From Paenibacillus agilis (GTDB taxonomy: Bacteria > Bacillota > Bacilli > Paenibacillales > Paenibacillaceae): DNA of 64,000 nt. The stretch covers positions 62,001 to 126,000 of the forward strand of contig NZ_VNJK01000001.1 of the NCBI RefSeq assembly GCF_007786455.1, in the 5' to 3' direction. Numbering within the stretch: position 1 is the stretch's first letter; each line of letters begins with the position of its first letter. The position numbers and the translations under genes were made by a program. The notes below the pieces were generated by a model. That model did not search any database, was not told where the DNA came from, and saw nothing but the letters and a program-made list of their open reading frames with translations. Below are positions 17,457 through 24,949 of the stretch, piece by piece.

Positions 17457-18044
17457 ATGAACATATTGGTTGTATATACACACCCGAATCATAAGAGTCT
17501 TAGTTATGCCTTTTTACAAAAAGTCATTCAAGGAATCAGTGAAAATACGCATAAGCCCAATATGCAGGTGCTTGATTTGTATGAAGAGCAGTTTGATCCT
17601 TTACTAGTGTTCAATGAAACAAAGCGAAGAAGAGATATGCATAAAGACCCTGAGCTAGCCAAATATCGGGAACAACTGATGTGGGCGGACAAACTTGTCT
17701 TTGTATACCCGATCTGGTGGGGGCGGCCGCCAGCGATGCTGTTAGGTTACATCGATCAAATGTTTTCTTCTAATTTTGCCTATCGAGATACAGGAGGTCT
17801 GCTGCCTGAAGGACTGCTAAAAGGGAAGTCGGCCGTCTGTATTTCTATGATGAAGGGACCTACTTTTTATCCGTTATTTTGGTTGGGGAATGCTCATAAA
17901 ATTTTGATGAGAAAGGCGTTGCTTCAATACGTCGGTATTAAAAAAGTGAAGTTTTTTGAATTTGGCAATATGGAAAGTCCGAAAGGGAAGCAGGAGAAAA
18001 AATTAAATAAAGTATTTCAATATTTTAAAACGTTGGCTTATTAA
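17457..18044 (+). CDS. NAD(P)H dehydrogenase (quinone) / flavodoxin-fold reductase
   Basis: A 195-residue flavodoxin-like protein of the MdaB/KefF/YwrO type. The FMN-binding loop is VVYTHPNHKSLSYAF (residues 5-19). The FVYPIWWGRPPAMLLGYIDQMF segment is the diagnostic YPxWWxxxPA motif of these reductases. It reduces quinones or related electrophiles with NAD(P)H in the cytoplasm. It diverges from a MarR regulator and has two MarR-like operators in its promoter, so it is likely induced by quinones, aldehydes or other reactive compounds. Terminator at 18077. Confidence 0.92.
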   Translation: MNILVVYTHPNHKSLSYAFLQKVIQGISENTHKPNMQVLDLYEEQFDPLLVFNETKRRRDMHKDPELAKYREQLMWADKLVFVYPIWWGRPPAMLLGYIDQMFSSNFAYRDTGGLLPEGLLKGKSAVCISMMKGPTFYPLFWLGNAHKILMRKALLQYVGIKKVKFFEFGNMESPKGKQEKKLNKVFQYFKTLAY

Positions 18045-18076
18045 CGAGGGAAAATAGAACGCGGAAAATAATTAAG

Positions 18077-18111
18077 GACTGCCATAATGAAATGCTAATG
18101 GCAGTCTTTTT
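18077..18111 (+). terminator. Terminator after the reductase gene
   Basis: GACTGCCAT pairs perfectly with ATGGCAGTC, followed by TTTTT. Confidence 0.88.
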
Positions 18112-18117
18112 ATGCGC

Positions 18118-18147
18118 TATTAATAAGGGGATGTCCCCTTATTAATA
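18118..18147. repeat. Perfect 14-bp inverted repeat
   Basis: Arms TATTAATAAGGGGA and TCCCCTTATTAATA are separated only by TG. There is no T-run beyond the arm, so it is not a standard terminator. It lies between a terminator and the promoter of the SMR leader, about 10 bp before the -35, and could be an operator or a small mobile-repeat relic. Confidence 0.6.
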
Positions 18148-18156
18148 ATAAAACAC

Positions 18157-18185
18157 TTGAAAAATGAATGACAGTCAGTCATAAT
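18157..18185 (+). promoter_or_regulatory. Promoter of the first SMR operon leader
   Basis: TTGAAA, a 17-bp spacer and CATAAT. The spacer is filled by the inverted repeat at 18163-18183, which suits a TetR-type repressor. Confidence 0.6.
18163..18183. promoter_or_regulatory. TetR-type operator, copy 1
   Basis: Left arm AATGAATGA and an imperfect right arm (7 of 9 complementary positions) lie around CAG. It is very similar to the perfect copy at 18328-18348. Confidence 0.5.
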
Positions 18186-18255
18186 GAGGGAGTAGTGAAA
18201 TTTTTGAGTATTCAAGAATCAAAAGGGTAAGTGAAGGATGTGTAAGGCAACGGGA

Positions 18256-18299
18256 ACCCATTTTGAAAAGACTTTTGATTATTTATCAAGAAAATGGGT
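18256..18299 (+). promoter_or_regulatory. Possible antiterminator stem
   Basis: ACCCATTTT (18256-18264) is exactly complementary to AAAATGGGT (18291-18299). The right arm shares four bases with the 5' arm of the terminator at 18296, so the two structures exclude each other, as in attenuators. Confidence 0.45.
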
Positions 18300-18320
18300 G
18301 CAGAGGTGCACTCTTTTTTT
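18296..18320 (+). terminator. Leader terminator upstream of the SMR genes
   Basis: GGGTGCA pairs with TGCACTC (one wobble) around GAGG, followed by seven T. It lies inside the leader, 49 bp before the SMR start codon. Confidence 0.75.
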
Positions 18321-18327
18321 CACCAAT

Positions 18328-18348
18328 AATGAATGATAGTCATTCATT
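18328..18348. promoter_or_regulatory. TetR-type operator, copy 2 (perfect)
   Basis: Arms AATGAATGA and TCATTCATT around TAG, immediately upstream of the AAAAGGAGAT ribosome site of the SMR gene. No TetR gene lies nearby. Confidence 0.6.
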
Positions 18349-18368
18349 TTAAAAGGAGATGATTAATT

Positions 18369-18716
18369 ATGAATAAGGGTTGGATTTATGTAGGGTTAAC
18401 TTGTTTGTTTGAATTGTTATGGGTGTATGGATTCAACGTGGCATCAACCGTTTGGCACTGGGCTATCGTTATCATCATTATTATTACGGACTTTTATTTA
18501 TTATCCAAGGCGTGTGAAACGTTGCCAACCGGTACCGTTTATGCGGTGTTCGCGGCAGCAGGTACAGTGGGGACAGCCCTAATGGACATTTATATTTTCG
18601 GTGGGGAATTCAGCGTTGCAAAAGGTATATTTATGGGACTTCTCGTCGTTGGTGTCATTGCATTAAAACTTGCTGACAATAAAAGCGATGAAGCACAAGT
18701 GAAAGGAGCTGCTTAA
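18369..18716 (+). CDS. Small multidrug resistance (SMR) efflux protein, subunit 1
   Basis: A 115-residue four-helix membrane protein. The essential charged residue is Glu15 in TCLFELLWVYGF. The diagnostic loop CETLPTGTVYAVFAAAGTVGT between helices 2 and 3 is intact. SMR proteins exchange protons for cationic drugs or guanidinium. It ends with a charged tail and is followed 2 bp later by a second SMR gene, so it is half of a hetero-oligomeric pair of the YkkCD/GdnCD kind. I did not find a guanidine-I riboswitch in the leader; instead there are TetR-like operators and a terminator. Confidence 0.93.
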   Translation: MNKGWIYVGLTCLFELLWVYGFNVASTVWHWAIVIIIIITDFYLLSKACETLPTGTVYAVFAAAGTVGTALMDIYIFGGEFSVAKGIFMGLLVVGVIALKLADNKSDEAQVKGAA

Positions 18717-18718
18717 TA

Positions 18719-19033
18719 ATGGGTTGGTTATTCGTATTGTTGGCATCCATATTTGAACTTATCGGTGTCATAGGCTTGAAAAAGTTTAGTGAGCGAAAAT
18801 CCTTGGTTAATACCCTTTTATTCTTTGGTGGGTTTGGTACCTCATTTGTGTTCCTTTACTCCGCTCTTAACTATTTACAGTTGAGTGTAGCTTACGCGGT
18901 TTGGATTGGTGTAGGGACAGCTGGCGCGGTACTGGTCAATATGCTCTTTTTCAATGAATCGAAGAGTATAGGACGCATTATTAGTCTCATCATCATTGTC
19001 GTTGGTGTGACTGGACTAAAAGCGGTCTCTTAA
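18719..19033 (+). CDS. SMR efflux protein, subunit 2
   Basis: A 104-residue four-helix protein and partner of the preceding gene. The conserved Glu is in LASIFELIGVIGLKKFS, and the SVAYAVWIGVGTAGAVLVN segment carries the SMR signature. In heterodimeric SMR pumps the two subunits insert with opposite topology. Charged residues differ between the two proteins (this one has KKFSERK in its first loop), which fits that idea. The operon is closed by the hairpin at 19084. Confidence 0.92.
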   Translation: MGWLFVLLASIFELIGVIGLKKFSERKSLVNTLLFFGGFGTSFVFLYSALNYLQLSVAYAVWIGVGTAGAVLVNMLFFNESKSIGRIISLIIIVVGVTGLKAVS

Positions 19034-19083
19034 TGAACACTGAGCAAGAAATAGATAAACGTCTAGCTAGTGGAACAAAAACG

Positions 19084-19125
19084 AAGACATAAGCTTCCTG
19101 TGAAAAGTAGTGAAGCTTATGTCTT
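19084..19125. terminator. Bidirectional terminator between SMR and AAC(3) genes
   Basis: AAGACATAAGCTTC pairs perfectly with GAAGCTTATGTCTT, between convergent genes. Confidence 0.85.
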
Positions 19126-19183
19126 TAGTTAATTTGGCTGTAGGTTAGCTCACATATACGTTTCGCAATTAGCGATCGGCCTG

Positions 19184-19975
19184 TTAAGCTCGATTGTTAT
19201 TCATCCAGCTCAGCGCGTAATCTACCATACTCCTCATCGGTATCAAGTAGCTGGTGGCTTGCCCAACTTTTCCATCTACTACGTAGTTTGTTTCTTTCTT
19301 AAAATCATCGAATAGGTTACCGAAATCATCGGAGTCGTTATTAATATCCTGATAAGTTGTCCATTTCTCTTCACCGTTAACAGATATCTTTACATCCCAT
19401 ATTATTTCTTTTCTAAATGTGTTCTGCTGCTTGTATTCTGCTAAGTGTAAGGAAGAATTGGAGTTGGTAGGAGCACCGAGCAATAAAATATAACCATCCA
19501 GCTCATAAATTTTTCCCAAGGGCGATTGTTCACTTAAGGCGTAATTCAATTGATGATTGTCCGTAATATACGCTGCATACTTGCCCCAAGCTGCAAAGGA
19601 TACATGTGAATGAGCGCTTCGCTGTACTCCATTTTGCTTCCGGAAGGTCTCCGGTATAAAACCCATGTACGAGGTAGGGGTTAAATCTGGATGGAAAATA
19701 GGCATACCATCCCGGATGATTCGTAATTCTTCTTCGGTATATCCACTTCCATATACAGTAGGATCACAAAGCTGCTCGGTTTGGGTCGGCATCACAAGAC
19801 TACCAGAATCACCAATAGCTTCTTCTAAGGCGAGAATAACGGATACGGCTCCGCCTACGACTCGCCCAATTGACTTCAAGGAAGAATGGACAATCACCGT
19901 CATACCTTCAGTAACACCTAACTTTTTTAAGTCTGATTGTATTCTATCTTTTGTAATCAATTGTTCTTGTGTCAT
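19184..19975 (-). CDS. AAC(3)-family aminoglycoside N-acetyltransferase-like protein
   Basis: A 263-residue protein of the Antibiotic_NAT (AAC(3)/YokD) family. Typical segments are VIVHSSLKSIGRVVGGAVSV, GDSGSLVMPTQT, PTSYMGFIPETFR, RSAHSHVSFAAWGKYA and SPLGKIYELDGYILLLGA (acetyl-CoA site). The family transfers an acetyl group from acetyl-CoA to an amine, sometimes the 3-amine of aminoglycosides. Chromosomal Bacillota members are not all resistance enzymes. The ATG at 19975 follows GGGGAGAGG; the TTG at 19993 lies before that site. It is monocistronic. Whether it confers resistance cannot be told from sequence. Confidence 0.88.
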   Translation of the reverse strand: MTQEQLITKDRIQSDLKKLGVTEGMTVIVHSSLKSIGRVVGGAVSVILALEEAIGDSGSLVMPTQTEQLCDPTVYGSGYTEEELRIIRDGMPIFHPDLTPTSYMGFIPETFRKQNGVQRSAHSHVSFAAWGKYAAYITDNHQLNYALSEQSPLGKIYELDGYILLLGAPTNSNSSLHLAEYKQQNTFRKEIIWDVKISVNGEEKWTTYQDINNDSDDFGNLFDDFKKETNYVVDGKVGQATSYLIPMRSMVDYALSWMNNNRA

Positions 19976-20173
19976 GAAGTATCCTCTCCCCAAGCTGCGT
20001 TTTAACTCATGTTTTTAGCTTTATAAACTGGAAAATAGTTGATGGAAATAATATAACACATGTAACATAGTGATTTTTATTGATATGAAAATTTTTATAT
20101 TTACAAATAAAAACGTACGTTCTATTATTGGTGAGGTATTAGTTAAATGTTACCATCCAAGGGGGCTGATCCA

Positions 20174-21184
20174 ATGCCATTCACTAGAGAAATTTCTAAT
20201 CAGTTCGATCCGGTAATTGAGCATGTACATCAAACCTATCTTGCTAATCATTGCTCTGGCGCTGCTGTTATGGTGATTCATCAGGACAATGTTGTTGCAG
20301 AAACGTATTGGGGACACCAGTCTAATGTTGAAGATGCAAGGACGATACAGGAGGATACACAATTTCATGTTGCTTCTGTTCGAAAAACGTATATTGGATT
20401 TGCGGCTGCTTATGCCGTGTATCATGGATACATATCATCCCTAGATGATCTGGTGACTCATTATATTTCTGACTTAGATGATGATGTCTTTAAGGAGACT
20501 ACGATTAGACATTTAGTAACGCATACTCATGGGCTGACAGATGATGGTCTTGGTCGGGATTTCGAGTCAGGTACAAGCTGGTCATATCGCATAATCGGCA
20601 TTGAGTTATTGTGCAGAATTATATATGAGAAGACAGGACTTACAGTTGCCCAAATATTAGCGAAGGAAGTATTTGAGCCGCTCGGCTTTAAAGAAACGGG
20701 ATGGTACGCAGCACCGCAGGACAACTTTGTTGAAGTAATGAGAGATCCGAATAATCCGCATTGGAACACGTTCGATACGACGGATGGCGATAAAATGAAT
20801 ATGTATGTTTCGGCACGAGAGCTGGCCTATTGGGGTTACTTGCATCTGAAACAAGGAAATGCGTGTGGAAGACAAGTCGTTCCTCAAGGAATTATCGAGC
20901 TGGCAACGACACTTCAAAGTCCTACATTTAACGATAAGGATTTGCCGCAAAATGGCTTCCTATGGTTCGTGAAGGATCTTCCAGCGAAACGTAGTGAAAT
21001 CGGAGATTTAGTTCCAAAAGGCTCTTATCAAATATTAGGTTACTCTAATGTTGCCTTACTCGTAATTCCCGAATATGACACAGTAGTCGTTCGTATGTTC
21101 AATAGTTGGGGATCGGCTCCAGGATACGAGTATTTGCCCGATATTAAAGGATTTGGCGACTGTGTGATGGACTGTTTGAAATAA
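20174..21184 (+). CDS. Serine hydrolase, beta-lactamase-like (class C / AmpH-type fold)
   Basis: A 336-residue protein of the serine beta-lactamase-like family. The SxxK motif is in HVASVRKTYIGF (nucleophile Ser), a Tyr of a YxN-like motif in SWSYRIIGIELL, and the C-terminal strand appears around YSNVALLVIPEYDT. There is no signal peptide or membrane segment, so it is probably cytoplasmic, like many esterase-type members. The ATG at 20174 is 8 bp after AAGGGGG; the earlier ATG at 20147 has no ribosome site. The EamA transporter gene follows at 15 bp, probably in the same operon. Substrate unknown. Confidence 0.85.
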   Translation: MPFTREISNQFDPVIEHVHQTYLANHCSGAAVMVIHQDNVVAETYWGHQSNVEDARTIQEDTQFHVASVRKTYIGFAAAYAVYHGYISSLDDLVTHYISDLDDDVFKETTIRHLVTHTHGLTDDGLGRDFESGTSWSYRIIGIELLCRIIYEKTGLTVAQILAKEVFEPLGFKETGWYAAPQDNFVEVMRDPNNPHWNTFDTTDGDKMNMYVSARELAYWGYLHLKQGNACGRQVVPQGIIELATTLQSPTFNDKDLPQNGFLWFVKDLPAKRSEIGDLVPKGSYQILGYSNVALLVIPEYDTVVVRMFNSWGSAPGYEYLPDIKGFGDCVMDCLK

Positions 21185-21199
21185 GGAGATAATCTATCC

Positions 21200-22105
21200 A
21201 TGAGTACATTTAAATTTACTGCCATCATGCTGCTAACTACGTTCCTGATGGGCTCTTCCTTTGCTGTCGTGAAAATAGGCTTGCCCTATTCATCACCATT
21301 ATTATTAGCGGCATTACGTTTTTTACTAGCAGGCGTTATTATGGGGATGATCGTGTACGCTGTAAAACGGCCGCATCCTACGACGAAGAGCAACTGGATG
21401 AAGATGTTCGTCATCGGCTCGCTCCAAACGGCGGGCGTAATGGGATGTATTTTTTTAAGCTTGCTTACGATTACAGCTAGTGAAACTTCGATTTTAACGT
21501 TTACGAATCCGTTGTTTGTCGTTATTTTCGGCACAATATTTCTACAAACGCGCTATAAGCTTTATCAGTGGATCGGTGTCGTTTTAGGCTTAGCAGGAGT
21601 CGTCATTACGATGGGGGCCAAAGTAGATTTAAAGATTGGTATCATCTATGGGATTCTTTCTGCTGTCTTTTGGGCGTTTGCAACTTTATTGGCGAAAAAG
21701 TGGGGCGAAGCTCTAGATACATGGGTGCTGTCGGCTTACCAGATGCTGTTTGGTGGAGTTATTCTGCTTGCGTGCAGCTTTATGTTTGAAAAGCCGTTCT
21801 TTATTTTAAATGGTGAATCATTCATCTTGTTAATGTGGTTAAGTATTATGTCTTCTATTGTTCAATTTGCGGGCTGGTATTATTTATTGCAAAATGGCGA
21901 TCCTGGCAAAACGAGCTCCTTTTTATTTTTAGCTCCATTCTTCGGCGTGCTAACAGGTTGGCTACTATTAGGGGAGCCGTTGTATCCTTCCTTGATCGTT
22001 GGCGGTTTGCTAATTATTGTTGGTATTTATCTGGTTAATAAAACAGTGAAGCAAACGAACAACAGCAGCCATCAAATGTCTGAAGTAAATGAAGCTCACA
22101 AGTAA
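21200..22105 (+). CDS. EamA/DMT-family transporter
   Basis: A 301-residue protein with ten hydrophobic helices in two EamA repeats (repeat 1: MLLTTFLMGSSFAVVKIGLP; repeat 2: YGILSAVFWAFATLLAKKWG). Members of the drug/metabolite transporter superfamily export amino acids, nucleosides or drugs across the cytoplasmic membrane. The short C-terminal tail is hydrophilic. It lies 15 bp after the serine hydrolase gene with GGAGAT upstream, so they are likely co-expressed. Transported compound unknown. Confidence 0.9.
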   Translation: MSTFKFTAIMLLTTFLMGSSFAVVKIGLPYSSPLLLAALRFLLAGVIMGMIVYAVKRPHPTTKSNWMKMFVIGSLQTAGVMGCIFLSLLTITASETSILTFTNPLFVVIFGTIFLQTRYKLYQWIGVVLGLAGVVITMGAKVDLKIGIIYGILSAVFWAFATLLAKKWGEALDTWVLSAYQMLFGGVILLACSFMFEKPFFILNGESFILLMWLSIMSSIVQFAGWYYLLQNGDPGKTSSFLFLAPFFGVLTGWLLLGEPLYPSLIVGGLLIIVGIYLVNKTVKQTNNSSHQMSEVNEAHK

Positions 22106-22172
22106 GCAATGATAGGTATAACGATAGCTAGGATGCTATCTACGATAATAGTCACGATGAAATATAAGACAA

Positions 22173-22204
22173 AACAATCCTGAAGCTTAAGCTTCAGGAT
22201 TGTT
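22173..22204. terminator. Bidirectional terminator, perfect palindrome
   Basis: AACAATCCTGAAGCTT and its exact complement. It overlaps the stop codon region of the minus-strand Rieske gene and ends the plus-strand EamA gene. The same AACAATCCTG arm recurs in the terminator at 24549. Confidence 0.75.
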
Positions 22205-23738
22205 GAATTTTCTTTAACGGCTGTGATGCAGGACCTTCTAATACATCGCCATCATACGAAAATCTAGAGCCGTGACAAGGGCAATCCCAGCTTCGATCCC
22301 CCTCATTCCACTCTACTTCGCATCCCAGATGCGTACAGGTCGTATCAACGATATGCAAATTTCCTTTTTGATCTCGATAAGCACCAGCTCTTTTGCCATT
22401 GACGGACACAACTGCCCCTTCATCATTCGATAAGCTTTCAGGCTTTTTGCGAATGATTTGGAGTTTGCCTCCAATTAGGTGTTTAGCAACATCCACGTTC
22501 TGAACGATAAAGTTTTTTACGTCAGGTGTGGCATGGAATCTGGATGGTGTATACAGCTCTTGGTACGCATTTTCTTTGCCGATGATCATGTCCCGCAGCA
22601 GCAGAGCGGCAGCCGTTCCTGTACTCATTCCCCATTTTCGATAACCGGTTGCTACATAAACGTCAGGGGTTGAGGATGAAATATGCCCGATGTAAGGCAG
22701 GTTATCCAACGTTACAAAATCTTGGGCCGACCAACGGTATCCGAACTCTTGGATGCCAAATGTGCTGTGGGCAAAAGCTTGCAGTGCTTCATAATGCTTG
22801 ATGGTACATATGCCTTGCCCAGTCGTGTGACTTTCTCCCCCAATGAGGATTAGATTTTCCCCGTTACCCAAAGTGGCAGACCGAATGGAGCGCTTCGGCT
22901 CATCTGCACTTAGGTACATGCCCCCTAAATATCGTTTTTCACTTTTTACACCGATGACATAGGAGCGTTCCGCATGCATTCTTGCAAAATAAAAGCCCAT
23001 TCCGTCAATGATGGGGAAGTGTGAGCAGGAGACGACATGCTTACAGGCTATTTTATGTCCGTCGGTAGTGACTACTACAGGCTGTTCATCTGTTTCAACG
23101 GTCTCCACTGTTGTCTGCTCATAGATCGTTCCGCCTGATTGAATAAACAATTGAACAAGCTTGCCTGCATATTTCAATGGATGAAATTGAGCTTGTTTGT
23201 GCATCACAAGCGCCGATTTGATCGGTATTGGCAGTGCAATTTGATCGACTAATTCACCGTGAATACCAAGCTTCTCATAGGCGGCAAGTTCTTTCTCCAG
23301 CTTCTTTATGTATTTATCTGAGTTTGTATAAATAAAAGCATCCTGCTCGGTGAAATCACATTCAATTTCGTGTTCATGGATGATGTGCTTCATGAATTGC
23401 ATGGCATCGTGATTCGCTTTGTAATAGAGCTGCGCTTTTTCTTGACCAAAGTTATGGATTAGCTCGTCATAAATTAAGTCATGCTGTGCCGTTACTTTAG
23501 CCGTTGTATTTCCAGTTGTGCCACTAAGCAGACGGCCTGCTTCTACGAGTACAACGTTGAGGCCTTCTTTGGCCAACAAATAAGCAGCTGTAATTCCTGT
23601 AATTCCGCCGCCGACTACTACAATCTCAGCTGTACTAGATTCACTGAGCTTTGGGAAGGAGGGAAGGGTGGTTGAGTCCCACCAGTAAGACTCAGGAAAT
23701 TGGGGCATATCTTGTGGGTTCAAAGGTTCCTTATTCAT
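22194..23738 (-). CDS. FAD-dependent oxidoreductase with C-terminal Rieske [2Fe-2S] domain
   Basis: A 514-residue two-domain protein. Residues 1-420 are a DAO-type FAD oxidoreductase: dinucleotide site VVVGGGITGITAAYLLAKEG near residue 40, GTTGNTTAKVTAQHD, and the C-terminal GYRKWGMSTGTAAALLL. Residues about 430-514 are a Rieske domain with cluster ligands Cys468-x-His470 and Cys486-x-x-His489, plus Cys473 and Cys488 placed as in the usual disulfide. The fusion is common in Bacillota (YhfW type); substrate and electron partner are not known. I chose the ATG at 23738, which follows GGAGG at longer than normal spacing; 19 upstream codons are open but lack a ribosome site. Confidence 0.88.
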   Translation of the reverse strand: MNKEPLNPQDMPQFPESYWWDSTTLPSFPKLSESSTAEIVVVGGGITGITAAYLLAKEGLNVVLVEAGRLLSGTTGNTTAKVTAQHDLIYDELIHNFGQEKAQLYYKANHDAMQFMKHIIHEHEIECDFTEQDAFIYTNSDKYIKKLEKELAAYEKLGIHGELVDQIALPIPIKSALVMHKQAQFHPLKYAGKLVQLFIQSGGTIYEQTTVETVETDEQPVVVTTDGHKIACKHVVSCSHFPIIDGMGFYFARMHAERSYVIGVKSEKRYLGGMYLSADEPKRSIRSATLGNGENLILIGGESHTTGQGICTIKHYEALQAFAHSTFGIQEFGYRWSAQDFVTLDNLPYIGHISSSTPDVYVATGYRKWGMSTGTAAALLLRDMIIGKENAYQELYTPSRFHATPDVKNFIVQNVDVAKHLIGGKLQIIRKKPESLSNDEGAVVSVNGKRAGAYRDQKGNLHIVDTTCTHLGCEVEWNEGDRSWDCPCHGSRFSYDGDVLEGPASQPLKKIQQS

Positions 23739-23949
23739 AATCGTTGTAATTCCTCCTGCATTTGGTCTCTCTTGATATTCATTTCCTTGCAGCAATTGCT
23801 TTAATCAATGGGGATCGATATATCGTTAGTTCCGCAGTTGTTTACATAAGAACATACGTTTGTTATTATGGGATTAATAGATGTAAGGTTGTTCGGTGTG
23901 TAGAAGAAATACAAGCATGAGAAATCCAGATGAGAGGATGATTGTACGA

Positions 23950-24513
23950 ATGTTGAAACGCTGTGCATGGGTAAATCAAGAGCCCTTATATATGGAGTAT
24001 CACGACAAAGAATGGGGAGTTCCCGTATATGATGATCGGATCTTATTCGAGATGATATGCCTAGAAGGCGCACAGGCGGGGCTTAGCTGGTGGACTATTT
24101 TGCAGAAGAGGGACAATTACCGCAAAGCTTTCGATCATTTTGATGCGGAGAAAATTGTTCAATATACAGATGAGAAATTACAGTCTCTACTCGAAGATTC
24201 AGGAATTGTGCGAAATAAGCTGAAAATTAAAAGCGTCGTCACAAATGCCGAAGCTTTTTTGAAAATTCAAAAAGAATTTGGCTCTTTCTCCAACTACATT
24301 TGGAGATTTGTCGGTGATAAGCCGATCGTGAATCAATGGCCAACAGTAAAAGAAGTACCTGTTTCTACTGAAATTAGTGATCGAATGAGCAAAAGGTTGA
24401 AGAAAGACGGGTTCAAGTTTGTAGGAAGCACGATTTGCTATTCTTATATGCAAGCAGTAGGTATGGTGAATGACCATACGCTGGACTGTTCCTGTCATCC
24501 AAGGAATCGATGA
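23950..24513 (+). CDS. tag: DNA-3-methyladenine glycosylase I
   Basis: A 187-residue base-excision repair enzyme that removes 3-methyladenine from DNA. The N-terminus KRCAWVNQEPLYMEYHDKEW is diagnostic; the first Cys and His17 are zinc ligands, completed by CSCH near the C-terminus. The LEGAQAGLSWWTILQKRDNY helix and FKFVGSTICYSYMQAVGMVN are the conserved helix-hairpin and substrate regions. The frame is open upstream to 23896, but homologues begin at MxKRCAW, so I set the start at 23950. The ribosome site (GAGAGG) is slightly far. Terminator at 24549. Confidence 0.93.
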   Translation: MLKRCAWVNQEPLYMEYHDKEWGVPVYDDRILFEMICLEGAQAGLSWWTILQKRDNYRKAFDHFDAEKIVQYTDEKLQSLLEDSGIVRNKLKIKSVVTNAEAFLKIQKEFGSFSNYIWRFVGDKPIVNQWPTVKEVPVSTEISDRMSKRLKKDGFKFVGSTICYSYMQAVGMVNDHTLDCSCHPRNR

Positions 24514-24548
24514 AGATTTTTTTGGCTTAGGAATCCGATGAGCAAGAA

Positions 24549-24585
24549 AACAATCCTGAAGAACAACAGCAGGATTGTTTTTTTT
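24549..24585 (+). terminator. Terminator of tag
   Basis: AACAATCCTG pairs with CAGGATTGTT, followed by a run of T. Confidence 0.88.
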
Positions 24586-24603
24586 GTTGTGAAGAAGGGA
24601 TTT

Positions 24604-24747
24604 TTAATAACTAAATAATTTTATAAACCCATCTTTCACGACCACAATTTCAGTCTGACTATGTTCAATTAACGAGTGTTGCCAATAATGCTTAGAAAAT
24701 TGGGATATATCGTTAGCATGAAAGAGCTTCTTTTCATCATTGCAGTT
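24604..24747 (-). pseudogene. Possible 3' fragment of a decayed gene
   Basis: On the minus strand a start-less 47-codon frame (DEKKLFHANDISQFSKHYWQ, then a segment ending in VVVKDGFIKLFSY) ends at TAA. Composition and punctuation look coding, with no start codon and a stop immediately upstream. I cannot name the family. It sits at the left boundary of the AT-rich island. Confidence 0.35.
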
Positions 24748-24949
24748 CTACCTCCGTTAGTTTGGGTTTCATAATTATGTATTCCTTGAAAGAGTTGTTT
24801 GGACAAAAGTGGTTGCTGGGAATTACAAATATTTGTTTTTAATTCATTTGAAATATATACCTATTTGGTTTATGGTATTTTTAATAGTTTTCTATTACAA
24901 CAAATCATTATTTTTATGCTTATAGTTATAAAAAGAGGAGGTTTGATCT
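24748..24949. other. AT-rich leader of the Qat operon
   Basis: No gene. It is strongly AT-rich, ending in AAGAGGAGG, the ribosome site of qatA. The stretch AAATATATACC ... TTTATGGTATTTTTAAT probably holds the operon promoter, but I cannot fix the hexamers with confidence. Confidence 0.4.

Larger units (their letters stand above)
18238..18336 (+). pseudogene. Possible truncated HxlR-like regulator or leader ORF
   Basis: A 32-codon frame starts MCKATGTHFEKTFDYLSRKW and then continues with 12 unrelated residues. The beginning resembles the start of HxlR-family regulators (a Cys near the N-terminus, then F.KA.D.LS.KW). Homology would break at the hairpin at 18296, suggesting the N-terminal stump of a deleted regulator gene. 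Its ribosome site (GAAGG) is too close to the ATG. It might instead be merely part of a structured leader. Confidence 0.35.

Noticed and set aside
18186-18368. Guanidine-I (ykkC) riboswitch before the SMR pair
   Set aside because: The gene context invites it, but I could not find the conserved ykkC sequence blocks; only a terminator and an alternative stem are visible. An Infernal search would settle it.
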